A DNA stretch of 64,000 nucleotides, taken from the NCBI GenBank assembly GCA_030068145.1, contig JAPJBO010000855.1, positions 34,717-98,716 on the forward strand. Direction: 5' to 3'. Position numbers and translations under genes: made by a program. This document shows positions 47,533 through 56,940 of the stretch, piece by piece (position 1 is the stretch's first letter; each line of letters begins with the position of its first letter). This DNA comes from Diplonema papillatum. Its lineage: Eukaryota > Euglenozoa > Diplonemea > Diplonemida > Diplonemidae. The notes under the pieces were generated by a model. That model made no database searches, was not told the DNA's origin, and worked only from the letters and a program-made list of their open reading frames with translations.

Positions 47533-49959
47533 TCACCGCTGCGTGACGCAAAGGTTCAGGACATCGTGGTCGTCGTCGTCGGACGAGGGGTAGTCGAAAG
47601 GGTACACCTCCTCAACGGCGGCGGCAGCCGGCGCTTCGGGAAGCGGGCGGTGGCTGATGGGCACGGTAGAGACCAGGTGCGGAACGGTGCCGCTCTTTGC
47701 CTGCGGCGACGATCCGATGACGCATCGGTTGAGGAGGTCCTCTTCGTCGTCGTCCGTCTCCGACCCGCACGCCTCCTCGAAGCAGTACTCGACCGGTTCC
47801 TTCCCGACGGCAGCCTCCCTCGAGGCGAATGCCGCCTTTTTATGCTTCCGCAGCATGAGCCCGCAGTTGAGCAGGTCTTCCTGGTCGGACGTGCAGTCGA
47901 ACGGGCAGTTTTCGCCGGTGGTTGAGTGCGACGCGGAATGGGGGTAGTGGTGTGTAGTTTGGTAGGACGGCGCGGGTGACCCGTAAGCGGAGTGAAGAGG
48001 GTGGGCGCAGGGGGAAGGGTTGAGGGAGGATGCGGGGTGGGAGTTCGCGTGGGAGTGGGCGGCAGTAGGCAGGTACTGCGAGTCGTCGGATTCCGTCGGG
48101 ACAAAGGAAGCGCTCGGCTTCGTGACGGAAAACCCGGACGTCGCCGACGCCGACTGCTTCCGTTCCACCGGACGCGGACCGTCGGAGTCATCGTCTTGCA
48201 CTTCGTCTTCGACAGCCATCAACACCTCCAGCCAAGCCTGCCCTTCATCTTCCGTCCCCACGATCCCTTCCACAACGCACCCGGCACCGAAGGAGTTCCC
48301 GGGCTTCGTCGACCGCGACAGCAGCGGCGCTTCGGACCCGGAATCCGAGCCGTCGTCGTCACCCATTTCAGCCTCGGCCCGCCGCAAAAACTCCTCGAAC
48401 CACTGCACGCGGGCAGGAGTGCCCGACGGGAGGGCCTTCAACGCGGCCGGCAGCGGGATGCACGACAGCTCGCGGCGCAACTCTAGTACCGACGCAGTGG
48501 CAAGTGGGATCGACGGCTTAGCATCGGGGGATTTCGACGAAGCGAAGAGGGAGTGGGGGGGTGGCTTGTGGGAGTGGGAGAGGTCGAATGACAGGGGGGT
48601 GTTCGACGGGGGAAGGGCGGGGGACGTGGTGCAGAGGAAGGACCGGCCGGGGGTGAGGCATGCGGCGTCGGCTTGCAGGAACGGCGTGCCGTAGGACGAC
48701 GGTTTTTCGTCGGCGTCGGTTTCGAGGCAGAGGTCGTCCAACTCGGCCGCGATTAAGCTGCCGACGTTGCGGGCCTGCCGCGTGGCGGCGTCGAGGATCA
48801 GCCGTCCTCGCAGCGCCCCGTCATCTTTCACGCCCCTCCCGGCGGACTTCTCCCGGCGAAGCGCCCTGATTTCCATCTCCTCGTCGTCCCTATCCTTCTC
48901 GGCGACCCACGCCTGCACGAGGCCGTAGCGTAAGTCGACACATTCCGCCAGGGTAAGCTGCCCCGCGCGTGCAGCGTCTGAATACGCGTTCATGAACCGG
49001 CTGCTTTTCGGGCACGAGACAGGGCCGGGGTGGATCCACTTCGCGACGGAGTCGTCGGGGACTTCCTGTGAGGCCGCGGCGCCGACGACCATCACGATGC
49101 ACGTGATATTGTCGCGGGACCCGCGTGCCACCGCTTCGTCGCACACCGCCGCGGCTACCAGGGCCAGGTCGCACCGGGCGGTGAGCCGCTCATGGACGAA
49201 CTCCATGATGGTGTGGTCCGTGAAGCACCCGCTCTCAAAAACCCCGTCGCAGCACGCCACCACAATATCGCCCTCGTGACACACCGCATGCGTCACGTCC
49301 GGCAGCGCTGTCACCTGGTGCGTCCTGCTGTCCGAGCCCCCCCTTTTAAACCTCCCGTCCCCGAACGCCCTCGAAAGCGCCAAGTCCCCATTCACCCGGT
49401 TGTTGCTGACGTGCCCATTCGCCGCGACAATCCGCTGGAACTCCCCTTCATCGGTCGGCTTGTGGTCGATGGTCAGCAGCACGGTGTCCTCGAGCGACCC
49501 GCCGTTGACGTGAGACAACACGACGCGCGAGTCGCCGACGTTCGCTACCTGGAGCTTGTACTGCTTTTTCCCGGTGGCTTTGTTGATGCCCAGGGCAGAC
49601 GCCAATACGAAGGTGCCTGTGCTGCCTGCGGTTTCGCCGGTTTCGGAGGTCTGCAGGTATTCGGAATCGAGGCGGAGAGCGAGGTTTTGGACTTCGTCGT
49701 CGTCGATCGCGCCGTTGTTGATCTCCTTGGCCAGCCGCGACGACAGGAAGTGGCTGCAAGCTGAACCCCCGTGGCCATCAAACACGCCAAACAGCGCGAC
49801 GTCCGGCTTCACGGACACCAAATGGGCGTCCTCCATGCACTGCCGCCACCCGTTCATGCTCGAAACCCCAATCTGCAGCCCCGGCCGGCTCTCGGTCTCC
49901 CGGTAGTTGTGCCGTTCGAGCAGCTTCGTCGTCACCGGCGCCGTCAACGAATTCCCCAT
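47533..49959 (-). CDS. PP2C-family (PPM) serine/threonine protein phosphatase
   Basis: The 808-residue product is a metal-dependent PPM phosphatase that removes phosphate from Ser/Thr of protein substrates. The catalytic domain spans about residues 20-295, with MEDAH at 42-46, DGHGG at 61-65, VGDSR at 141-145, ALSRAFGD near 194-201, CCDGVFE at 237-242 and GSRDN at 280-284, so the usual metal-binding acids are present. The start MGNSL fits N-myristoylation, suggesting membrane attachment, and resembles kinetoplastid PP2C starts. The remaining 500 residues are a Ser/Pro/Asp-rich extension much longer than in typical 300-400-residue family members. It ends in three related acidic motifs: DQEDLLNC near 692, EEDLLNRC near 739 and HDVLNLC near 798. 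The gene is intronless and GC-rich. Long + strand frames across it are antisense shadows. Confidence 0.95.
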   Translation of the reverse strand: MGNSLTAPVTTKLLERHNYRETESRPGLQIGVSSMNGWRQCMEDAHLVSVKPDVALFGVFDGHGGSACSHFLSSRLAKEINNGAIDDDEVQNLALRLDSEYLQTSETGETAGSTGTFVLASALGINKATGKKQYKLQVANVGDSRVVLSHVNGGSLEDTVLLTIDHKPTDEGEFQRIVAANGHVSNNRVNGDLALSRAFGDGRFKRGGSDSRTHQVTALPDVTHAVCHEGDIVVACCDGVFESGCFTDHTIMEFVHERLTARCDLALVAAAVCDEAVARGSRDNITCIVMVVGAAASQEVPDDSVAKWIHPGPVSCPKSSRFMNAYSDAARAGQLTLAECVDLRYGLVQAWVAEKDRDDEEMEIRALRREKSAGRGVKDDGALRGRLILDAATRQARNVGSLIAAELDDLCLETDADEKPSSYGTPFLQADAACLTPGRSFLCTTSPALPPSNTPLSFDLSHSHKPPPHSLFASSKSPDAKPSIPLATASVLELRRELSCIPLPAALKALPSGTPARVQWFEEFLRRAEAEMGDDDGSDSGSEAPLLSRSTKPGNSFGAGCVVEGIVGTEDEGQAWLEVLMAVEDEVQDDDSDGPRPVERKQSASATSGFSVTKPSASFVPTESDDSQYLPTAAHSHANSHPASSLNPSPCAHPLHSAYGSPAPSYQTTHHYPHSASHSTTGENCPFDCTSDQEDLLNCGLMLRKHKKAAFASREAAVGKEPVEYCFEEACGSETDDDEEDLLNRCVIGSSPQAKSGTVPHLVSTVPISHRPLPEAPAAAAVEEVYPFDYPSSDDDDHDVLNLCVTQR

Positions 49960-50033
49960 CGTTGCCTATAAATACTCCTCCTCTTTCCTTCCGTCTCCGA
50001 CCTTCCCCTGCAAAAAAAAAAAAAAAAAAAAAA
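49960..50033 (-). promoter_or_regulatory. Probable trans-splice acceptor and 48-nt leader of the phosphatase gene
   Basis: Read on the minus strand, T22 is followed by GCAG (AG at 50008-50009), then 48 nt to the ATG. A long pyrimidine tract ending in AG shortly before the start codon is the usual trans-splice acceptor in Euglenozoa. The alternative is an ordinary cis 3' splice site or a chance T-run, since T-runs are common here. Confidence 0.5.
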
Positions 50034-51001
50034 CACAAAAAGGCGAGCGCGCGCGGGGATGCGAGAAAGAAAAGGGAGGTGCTTTTTTCTAGACTGGTTT
50101 TTTTTTTTTTTTTGTCAGGTCGGCGATTGTACGTCGTTCTGATGTCTGGCGTTGCCGTGCTTTTTTTTCTTTTTAAATAAAAGGTGAAAAGTTCGCTTGA
50201 GAACTTTATGTGTGGGTGTGTGTCGACGTTATATTCGGGCCGTTCCGCTGTCGAAGCGACTTATGGTTTTTTTTTTGAGGAGGAAGGGAGTGGTTTGCTT
50301 TGTGTTTTTTTTCTTGTTTTTTGTAATTCCTTTTGGGTGCAGTGCGGAGAAATCCGGTCGTTCAATACGACGTCCTCTTATACTTTTATGTTGTGTTTTG
50401 TGCTTCTTTTTTATTGAAGAGTAGTTGGGTTTTGATCTTTTTTTTTGATTTTTTTTGGGGGGGGGAGGTTTCTTGAGGGTTTCACTACTTTTTTTACTTC
50501 GCTGTTTTCCTTTTTTTCTTCGGAAAGAACTTCAGATAGAATAGAAAGAACCCCTCACGGAATAACAGTCCCTTGTAGAGCTTCCTTCGCAGATTTGCTT
50601 CCCCCCCCCCCCTTTTTTGACTGTTTCTTTGGGTTACTTGCCTTTTTTTCTTACTTTCTTTTCCTATTGACAACTTGTGTCAGACTAGCCCACGCGGGGG
50701 TCTTACTCTTTTTTTTTTTCCTGACTTGGCCCCACCCCTCTGGGTAAGGAGGATGGTGTGACTGAGGCGAACAAAGAAAAAAAAGTTTTCTACTGAGTTT
50801 GTGTTCGTAAGTTATCTTCCTTTGTTATCTCCTCTCCCTCTCGCTTTTTTTCTCTTTTTCCCCAGCCCGCCCCCTCGGCTGGTGTTTGCTGGCGGAGGGG
50901 GGTGTTGGCTTGTAGAGGTGTTCAACGACTGTCCTTCCTGGGAGTGCGTGTCTGCTTTGCGTTCCTCTTCTTTTTACTGCTTTCATCCTGGATGGTGGTT
51001 T
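50034..51001. other. T-rich unassigned stretch
   Basis: Many T-runs of 8-16 occur, with a weak A fragment near 50182-50206 (GTGAAAAGTTCGCTTGAG). Open frames on + are Phe/Leu-rich products of T-runs. I see no gene. Confidence 0.35.
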
Positions 51002-51070
51002 TAACGTTATTTGTGGATTAGAGCGTCGGTATTTTAAAGTCTCCGGTTGACCGTAGAGGCTTGGGTGACC
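51002..51070 (-). repeat. Family B copy, truncated
   Basis: AACGTTATTTGTGGATTAG to CTCCGGTTGACCGTAGAGGC, then the tandem array begins. Confidence 0.65.
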
Positions 51071-52200
51071 GACGGAGAATTCCACCGCTACGAGTGACCG
51101 AAGGGTGGCCACGAAGGCCATGAAAAAGCTACAACCCCCGATAACAACTTCCTACCGGCCGCAAAAGGGCACGAGCCTGAAAAAAATAAAATAAAAGCCG
51201 CCCCCGAACAATACAGTCTTTCGGGAGCGAAGTTGCGAGAGTGAAGGTTTGCGCTCCAAACCCAGCGAAACCTGACTCGTCCACGCATTGCACCGCTACG
51301 AGTGACCGAAGGGTAAAACGGCCACCCAGCTAGACCATTAGACTGCACTACTGCCATGAAAAAGCTACAAACCCCGATAACAACTTCCTACCGGCCGCAA
51401 AAGGGCACGAGCCTGAAAAAAGAAAACAAAAGCCGCCCCCGAACAATACAGTCTTTCGGGAGCGAAGTTGCGACAGTGAAGGTTTGCGCTCCAAACCCAG
51501 CGAACCCTGACTCGTCCACGCATTGTATTGATATATCAGGGGAATTCTAGTAGGTAAAACAAACGACCCTTAGGACACCTCGGTGCGCACTTGGATCGCG
51601 GAAATACTCGTTTTTTTGTTGAACGCTTACGCCCGCCACTAAACCCAGGGTTACCTGTGTTTCGTGTGGGCTACAGCACATTTACCTCCTTTGATCTATC
51701 GCAACTGGCAGTCTCCCCAAGCATTTCCTACAAAGCAGGTGCTTATACAAGGAAAAATTTGGTTTGGTGGCGTGACCTCCGGGGCTAGCCCGTTCGCTCA
51801 CTTTCTGCGGCTAGCTCGGGGGGCAACCCCATCGTATGTGACCTCTCGTGTTTTCTCCGTTCATTGCTTGCGTCTCAGGAGTGCGTGACCGACGGAGAAT
51901 TCCACCGCTACGAGTGACCGAAGGACGTGGCCACGAAGGCCATGAAAAAGCTACAAACCCCGATAACAACTTCCTACCGGCCGCAAAAGGGCACGAGCCT
52001 GAAAAAATAGAATAAAAGCCGCCCCCGAACAATACAGTCTTTCGGGAGCGAAGTTGCGACAGTGAAGGTTTGCGCTCCAAACCCAGCGAAACCTGACTCG
52101 TCCACGCATTGCACCGCTGCGAGTGACCGAAGGGTAAACCGGCCACCCAGCTAGACCATTAGACTGCACTACTGCCATGAAAAAGCTACAAACCCTGCTG
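51066..52200. repeat. Interrupted tandem array, about 225-bp unit
   Basis: Units contain CCGCTACGAGTGACCGAAGG, CCATGAAAAAGCTACAAA, CTACCGGCCGCAAAAGGGC, GTCTTTCGGGAGCGAAG and CCAAACCCAGCGAA. About two units occupy 51066-51545 and about one and a half 51887-52200. An E copy and unrelated sequence separate the two blocks. Confidence 0.85.
51602..51752 (+). repeat. Family E copy with internal deletion
   Basis: AAATACTCG is joined directly to TTTTTTTGTTGAACGCTTACG, skipping about 75 bp of the E consensus, and the copy ends GGTGCTTATACAAGG. Confidence 0.75.
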
Positions 52201-52473
52201 AAGTTCGGGGTGTAGCTGAGGCATTCAGTGATGCGCATAGCAGAGATGCCTTGCATCACCGGTGCAAGTGTCGTATCTACGCAAGTTTAGCATCAGGTCT
52301 TCTTCGAAGAAGATGCTACAGGGGGCCGGCGCTTCACGCCCGAGAGCTGTGTTTTTCCTGCAGAAAAGGATAAGGTGGAACCAGCGATCGATGATCTTCG
52401 GGTGCTCGCCACATTTTGCATCTCGGGACCGGAATTAACGAAACGCAAGAAAGAAAACGCGGCCAAAAGAGAG

Positions 52474-52504
<31 letters not shown>

Positions 52505-52927
52505 GGGGTCGCGTGCCAGACCTTGACGCTTCGGTAAGACAGGGCGAGCAACAACGCGCAATCGATTGAGTGCGCGGGAAACTTTGCCGGACATTGTCCG
52601 CCAAAGTCTAACTGACACGTTCTCCTTGAGTTATTTTTCCCAATTCCGAATCCTTGAGGAACTCGACCCCTTGCAGCATTTTCTTCTGGAGCCAGTGGAC
52701 TTACAACGCTTTTGAGGGCTTGTCATCCGATGCCTCTCTTCAGAAGCCCCCACGCGACCCCCCTCCTACTGCGCACCGAAGGTGCTCAAACAAGTTTGCT
52801 AGAAAATGAGAGAGAGACAGAGAGAAGGTGCAAGCAAGACGGAACACAAAAGACTCCCCCCCGTCCGTTTTTGCAAACCAACTGAGTGCAAAGGGAAGGG
52901 GTGGCCACGTGATGATTGATACCTTTA
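52201..52927. other. D fragment and unassigned sequence
   Basis: A D fragment (GCATCAGGTCTTCTTCGAAG) is near 52289-52315. GA microsatellites are at 52470-52500 and 52806-52824. GTCCGCCAAAGTCTAACTGACA near 52596 matches 7232-7250. No gene. Confidence 0.4.
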
Positions 52928-52957
52928 TGTGTTTCCGACGATCCCGTGGGAATTTTT
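52928..52957 (-). repeat. Family C fragment
   Basis: ATGTGTTTCCGACGATCCC is present and similarity ends after CGTGGGA. Confidence 0.55.
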
Positions 52958-53157
52958 CTTTACTATTATTGGGAACAGGAACGGCGGCTGGGTACAGCTG
53001 TGGCTGGCAGGTGAGCAACCAGAATCGCCTGTAAACCTGCTTCACAGCTCCCTACGGCGTGGAATGGGGCGGACGCGCCTCTCCACAACAGCTTCCTCCC
53101 GTGTCGAAGTGCTCTCCCAGCCCACGGTATGTGGCGCAGTACTGTGAGTTGCAATGC

Positions 53158-53397
53158 TTACTCCTCGAAGGTCATGCCAGGGAAGCACTCCTCGAGGCTG
53201 CTCTTCGGGTGCTTTGCTTCGGCGTGGGTCTTCATCTCGACGTTCCTCTTGGTGATGTTGAACGACATCTTGCACACGCCGCACGTCGTCGTCGGCTTCG
53301 CGTCCTTCTTCGGCTTGCCAGACTTGTCGAGAACAACTCCTGCCTTGGCTCTCTCACTGGCGGCCCTCTTCCTCTCCATTGCGTGCGATCCGGCCAT
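53158..53397 (-). CDS. ZNF706/At2g23090-type small zinc protein, copy 1
   Basis: The 79-residue product has a basic, Ala/Lys-rich N-terminal half like the SERF/4F5 group. A single zinc module follows, with C39-x2-C42-x15-H58-x4-H63, the signature HAEAKHPK, and the conserved ECFP tail typical of At2g23090-like proteins. Length and layout fit the family (about 75-80 residues). Its cellular role is not well defined; human ZNF706 is a small nuclear/cytosolic regulator. The protein is identical to the copies at 58791 and 61949. The leader upstream of the ATG contains about ten CA units. The 3' flank (AAGCATTGCAACTCACAG on the minus strand) is shared with copy 3. Confidence 0.85.
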   Translation of the reverse strand: MAGSHAMERKRAASERAKAGVVLDKSGKPKKDAKPTTTCGVCKMSFNITKRNVEMKTHAEAKHPKSSLEECFPGMTFEE

Positions 53398-53679
53398 TTG
53401 GTCGACGGGTTTGTGTGTGTGTGTGTGTGTGTTGCTTTTGCGATATGACAGAAAGACTGTGTGTATAGGAGAGTTAAATCGTTGCGGTGGCTTCTTCGAA
53501 TGATATGCAGATTCTAATTTTAGCTTTTATTGTGGTTTAGAGGTTCGGTGACTGAGTCTCCGGTGGGCCATTGAGGCTGGGAGTCTGGTAGTGAAAGGGT
53601 TGCAGACATTTTAGTCTTGTATGTCAGGAAAGTAGCTTACTGCTACGTGTGTCCCGTGTCGCTAAGTGGCACTGTTGCA
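53398..53679 (-). repeat. Leader region of zinc gene copy 1 with family B
   Basis: The CA leader tract is at 53412-53432. A B copy (TTTTATTGTGGTTTAGAGG, GTCTCCGGTGGGCCATTGAG) is at 53520-53590. The same layout lies upstream of copy 3 (62189-62410), so the B copy was duplicated along with the gene. Confidence 0.65.
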
Positions 53680-53825
53680 ATGCTTACTCCTCGAAGGTCA
53701 TGCCAGGGAAGCACTCTTCAAGGCTGCTCTTCGGGTCCTTTCCTTCGGCGTGGGACTTCATCTCGACGTTCCTCTTGGTGATGTTGGACGATCTTGCACA
53801 CGCCGCACGTCGTCGGCTCGAACTA
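53680..53825 (-). pseudogene. Decayed, truncated copy of the small zinc protein gene
   Basis: The 3' half of the gene is recognisable (GCTTACTCCTCGAAGGTC to CGCCGCACGTCGTCGG on +). It has a 3-bp loss near 53793 and substitutions, and breaks off before the N-terminal half, so about 45 codons remain. It lies 530 bp from copy 1, as expected for an incomplete tandem unit. Confidence 0.8.
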
Positions 53826-54514
53826 ACACTGGCTTGAGCAACATGTTTCTCCTCTCCGCCCCATTTTATAATTTCTGCGCTGCTTGGCGCTTCGAGGACA
53901 AGCGTCTGGTGGATTTAAGTCTGCGGGGTTCTTGCACGACCCTCTTGCTGTGAGCTCTCTTTGTTTGTGCGCACTACCGGAACTCACCTAGCTTGCTTGC
54001 TTGAGCGCCTTCGGCGCGTCAAGTTGGAATCCTTACGTTTCCCGATTCATCGAGGGAATCCTTGAGGCACCTAAACGTACAGGGTACTCGGGTTATTTGG
54101 GCAAATCAATTTGCTTGCTTCGCTAGTAATGCCACTGCTCCTCTTTCTACCTTTCTTGGTTCAAAGTGACAAGTGCAAGGTGCCGAAGTAGAATTCTCTG
54201 AGCGAACTCCTCATATCCACTCGCCAAAAGCGAGGTTGGAGGGGTAAAGCAAAAACTGACAAACGCAGGCCCCACCGTTTGCCCCCCTTTTTTGTACTCG
54301 CCTTCGAATCCCTTTCGTTTCCTCTTTTTTACCTGTATGTTCTATCTCATTCATCTGTTCCCCACCTTTTTCCCGTGACTTCGACGGATGCCTCTCCTTT
54401 TGCTCTGCTGCAATAAACAGCTGGGAGATAGCGGAACAGCCAAGAACGGAGCCACATGCGTTCTATCGACTTCCCAGGAATAGCGAAGAAACAGAAGGGA
54501 TTCCAACCTGCTTT
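53826..54514. other. Unassigned stretch
   Basis: A fragment of family F (TTTGTTTGTGCGCACTACCGG) is near 53961. Nothing else was recognised. Confidence 0.3.
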
Positions 54515-54700
54515 TGGGAAGTTTCATGTAGTACAACATATTCTTCTGTAACTGGAACACTGCTGAACTGGAACGAGTCAGGTTCATGTAGTACAACATA
54601 TTATATTGTAAGTGGAACACTGCTGAACTGGGCTAAAGCTGGAACGAGTCAATGACAGACCGGGTAAAACCTGGACACCGGGTGACTGCACCAGTAGTGG
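54515..54700 (+). repeat. Direct repeat related to 20.6 kb
   Basis: TTCATGTAGTACAACATATT and GGAACACTGCTGAACTGG occur twice within 140 bp. The following GACAGACCGGGTAAAACCTGG matches 20630-20650. Confidence 0.65.
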
Positions 54701-56156
54701 CCTGCAGCCCTATCCTATGACAAGCGGCACAGGGGTCGAGCTGAGTATTGAGCACCCCATGGCGCGGGCAAGCGCCAGGGTCGCGATACTTTGCGAAGAA
54801 TACAGACCCCCCAAAAAAGAAATGTCGAACCGGGTAAACCCAAAGGACACCCCCATTAGTAGCAAAACCATGGGACAACTCATTATTAGAGTGAAAGTTC
54901 GGTTTTGGGGTGTTTGTCTTCGGTGCGCGCTTCACGTCCGATGTGCGTAGTTTGATGACGAGGAATTACCAGATGATTCGGCGCACTTCCTGTTCTCCCT
55001 CGCAGGTTGTTTCCGCGGCCGAGATCTCGACTCCTCTATGTTCCCTGCCTTAGCCTGCTCGTCTTCGCGGCTCCGCTTCGGTTGGGTTTGTGGGCTGTCC
55101 ACTTTTGGGGAGCGCTTCTCGTTCAGTGGCGGCTGCTGCGGCTTCGGCTTCTTGCGGGCGCTCCCACCTGCTCATCGTCGCGTCCGAGCTTTCGCTGGGT
55201 AGTAGTAGTTTCAACAACAACGTGATATGCTGCAACAATCTGTGTCGATAGTCGATAGACTGCACAAGTAGTGTTGGTGTAGCAGTAGTAGTCGTTACCG
55301 ACTACCTCTTTGCACGCGCCGTGTCATGCTTTGTCGCTGACCCTTTGTCTCCGGTGTGCGTTTCACGTCCGCTGTAGTAATAGTAGTAGTGTTTGAACTG
55401 TGTTTGATATGCAGTAGTAGTAGTAGTAGTAGTATGTGTCGTCTGCCGAAGCAGCCGAGACAGCAGGCGCAGGGGGCAGGTCTTGCTTTACAATTCTCTT
55501 CTTCATGAAGACCCGCCCCCGGCATCCCGACTGTCCAATCACTGTCGAGAAAGGTTTGCCTATCGTGATGAGGTGGTTGACCAGGCCCCCACGAAGCCTT
55601 ATGCACAACACGGCTACAATACGAGGGTGCAGCCCTGCTTGCGAGGTGTGCACTCAGCCATCAGGCCATTGGCTGCTAAGCACCCCCCGAATTGCCACTT
55701 TTGTGGCCCTCTATTCGCCGGGCGGTGCTGTCAGCACTTGTTCCGCGTCGCATCAAGTACATGATGCTGGCGGTTGGGGGATCGGCGACCGCGACTCAAT
55801 TAAGGTGCGGACAACAGTGTCGCCACGTGAAGACCCCTCCATGACACCTAGTGCAAGGGCTCGAAATGCAAGAAACTGCAAGAAATGCGTAGTTTTTTGT
55901 TGAAAAAGAAAAAAAAAGAAGAAAGAAAGAGCGGGCCAGTTTTCTTTTTTTAGACTTTTTTTTTTTTTTTTAGACTTGTTTTTTTCTTGTATAATTATTT
56001 TTCCAGGAGGGGAACCTTTTTCTCTTTTGATGCTTTTTCCGGGGCCACAGGCTGCGTCGTGTACACATACACGGCGCAGCGTGTGCACGCAATGCAGTTC
56101 GCAAAATACTGCTTCTGATGCGAGTTTGATGCAAGGCTGGGGCCGGGAAACCAGGT
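54701..56156. other. Unassigned stretch with AGT microsatellites
   Basis: A short A fragment (AGAGTGAAAGTTCGG) is at 54889. AGT/TAG microsatellites are at 55373-55389 and 55412-55434. A 155-codon + frame at 55436-55903 lacks any domain and overlaps other open frames. T-runs lie near 55955-55970. Confidence 0.3.
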
Positions 56157-56940
56157 TGGCGTTTGGGCAGAACTCTGCCGCGTGCATGTTCTCTGACAAC
56201 ATCAAGTGTAAATTTTTGATGCATTAGTGTGATTGTTAGGCCCTCGACTACCCTGAGCAACGCACTATATCAAGTCTTATCCGAGAAAATGCGTTGTTAT
56301 GTATTGTTCTGGGGTATGGAGGGGGATTTTGGGACTCCACGTACTTGGCATACGAATGGCAAGCACGATCACAGGTACACTCGATGACATATACTTTCAT
56401 GCCCTGTGGCACGAGATATGACGGCCTACAGATGCCACACGTGTTTTTCGCTTAAGTCTGACAACGTGCAAAGACAGTGTCTTAACCAGCTATGCTGGTC
56501 TTTTCCAGTCCCAATGATGACAGGGTCGAAGTCGTCACCCGACTAACCACACCAGTGCTTTCCCGTAGCAGACTGGCAGGCAAGCGAGGAGTGAGTATAC
56601 CGGTGTTTTTTTCTCGGGTTAGCGACGGGGGTAATGACCTTGCGCAAAGTGTCAGTTTTCGCCGAATCGTACTCACCTTTTATAAGATCTCGATCTCGTT
56701 ACGACAAAATAAAAGGAGTGTTTTGCAGGCGAGAGAAATGCAGGTAGGGGGGGTGGGTGTTTACAGCAGAGTTGTTGTAGCGTTGTGCTGGCCGTGGTCC
56801 GCTGCAAAAAGACGCCAGGTGGGTTCTCCCGAAGGAGGGGGAAGGGGAGCAAAGCAAAGAAAGGGGACGGGAAAGTGGTCGTTCGCGTCACCGAAAAGAG
56901 AGTCGGAAAAAGGGGGGGGGGGGGGGGGGGGGGGGGGGGA
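56157..56940. other. D fragment, array-parent copy and poly-G28
   Basis: A degenerate D (GGGCAGAACTCTGCC, GACAACATCAAG) is at 56157-56210. The block CTACCCTGAGCAACGCACTA is at 56246-56265. A third copy of the 58-bp array parent is at 56615-56700. A run of 28 G's is at 56912-56939, the longest homopolymer in the window. Confidence 0.5.

Noticed and set aside
47992-49764. Long + strand reading frames of 164-224 codons across the phosphatase gene
   Set aside because: They are antisense to a GC-rich coding region with clear PP2C motifs; open frames on the opposite strand are expected from codon composition.
52100-52200. TAGCTGGGTGG (minus strand) in the 225-bp array as a tRNA-derived A box
   Set aside because: One mismatch to the consensus and no B box in range; too weak to call a tRNA-derived repeat.
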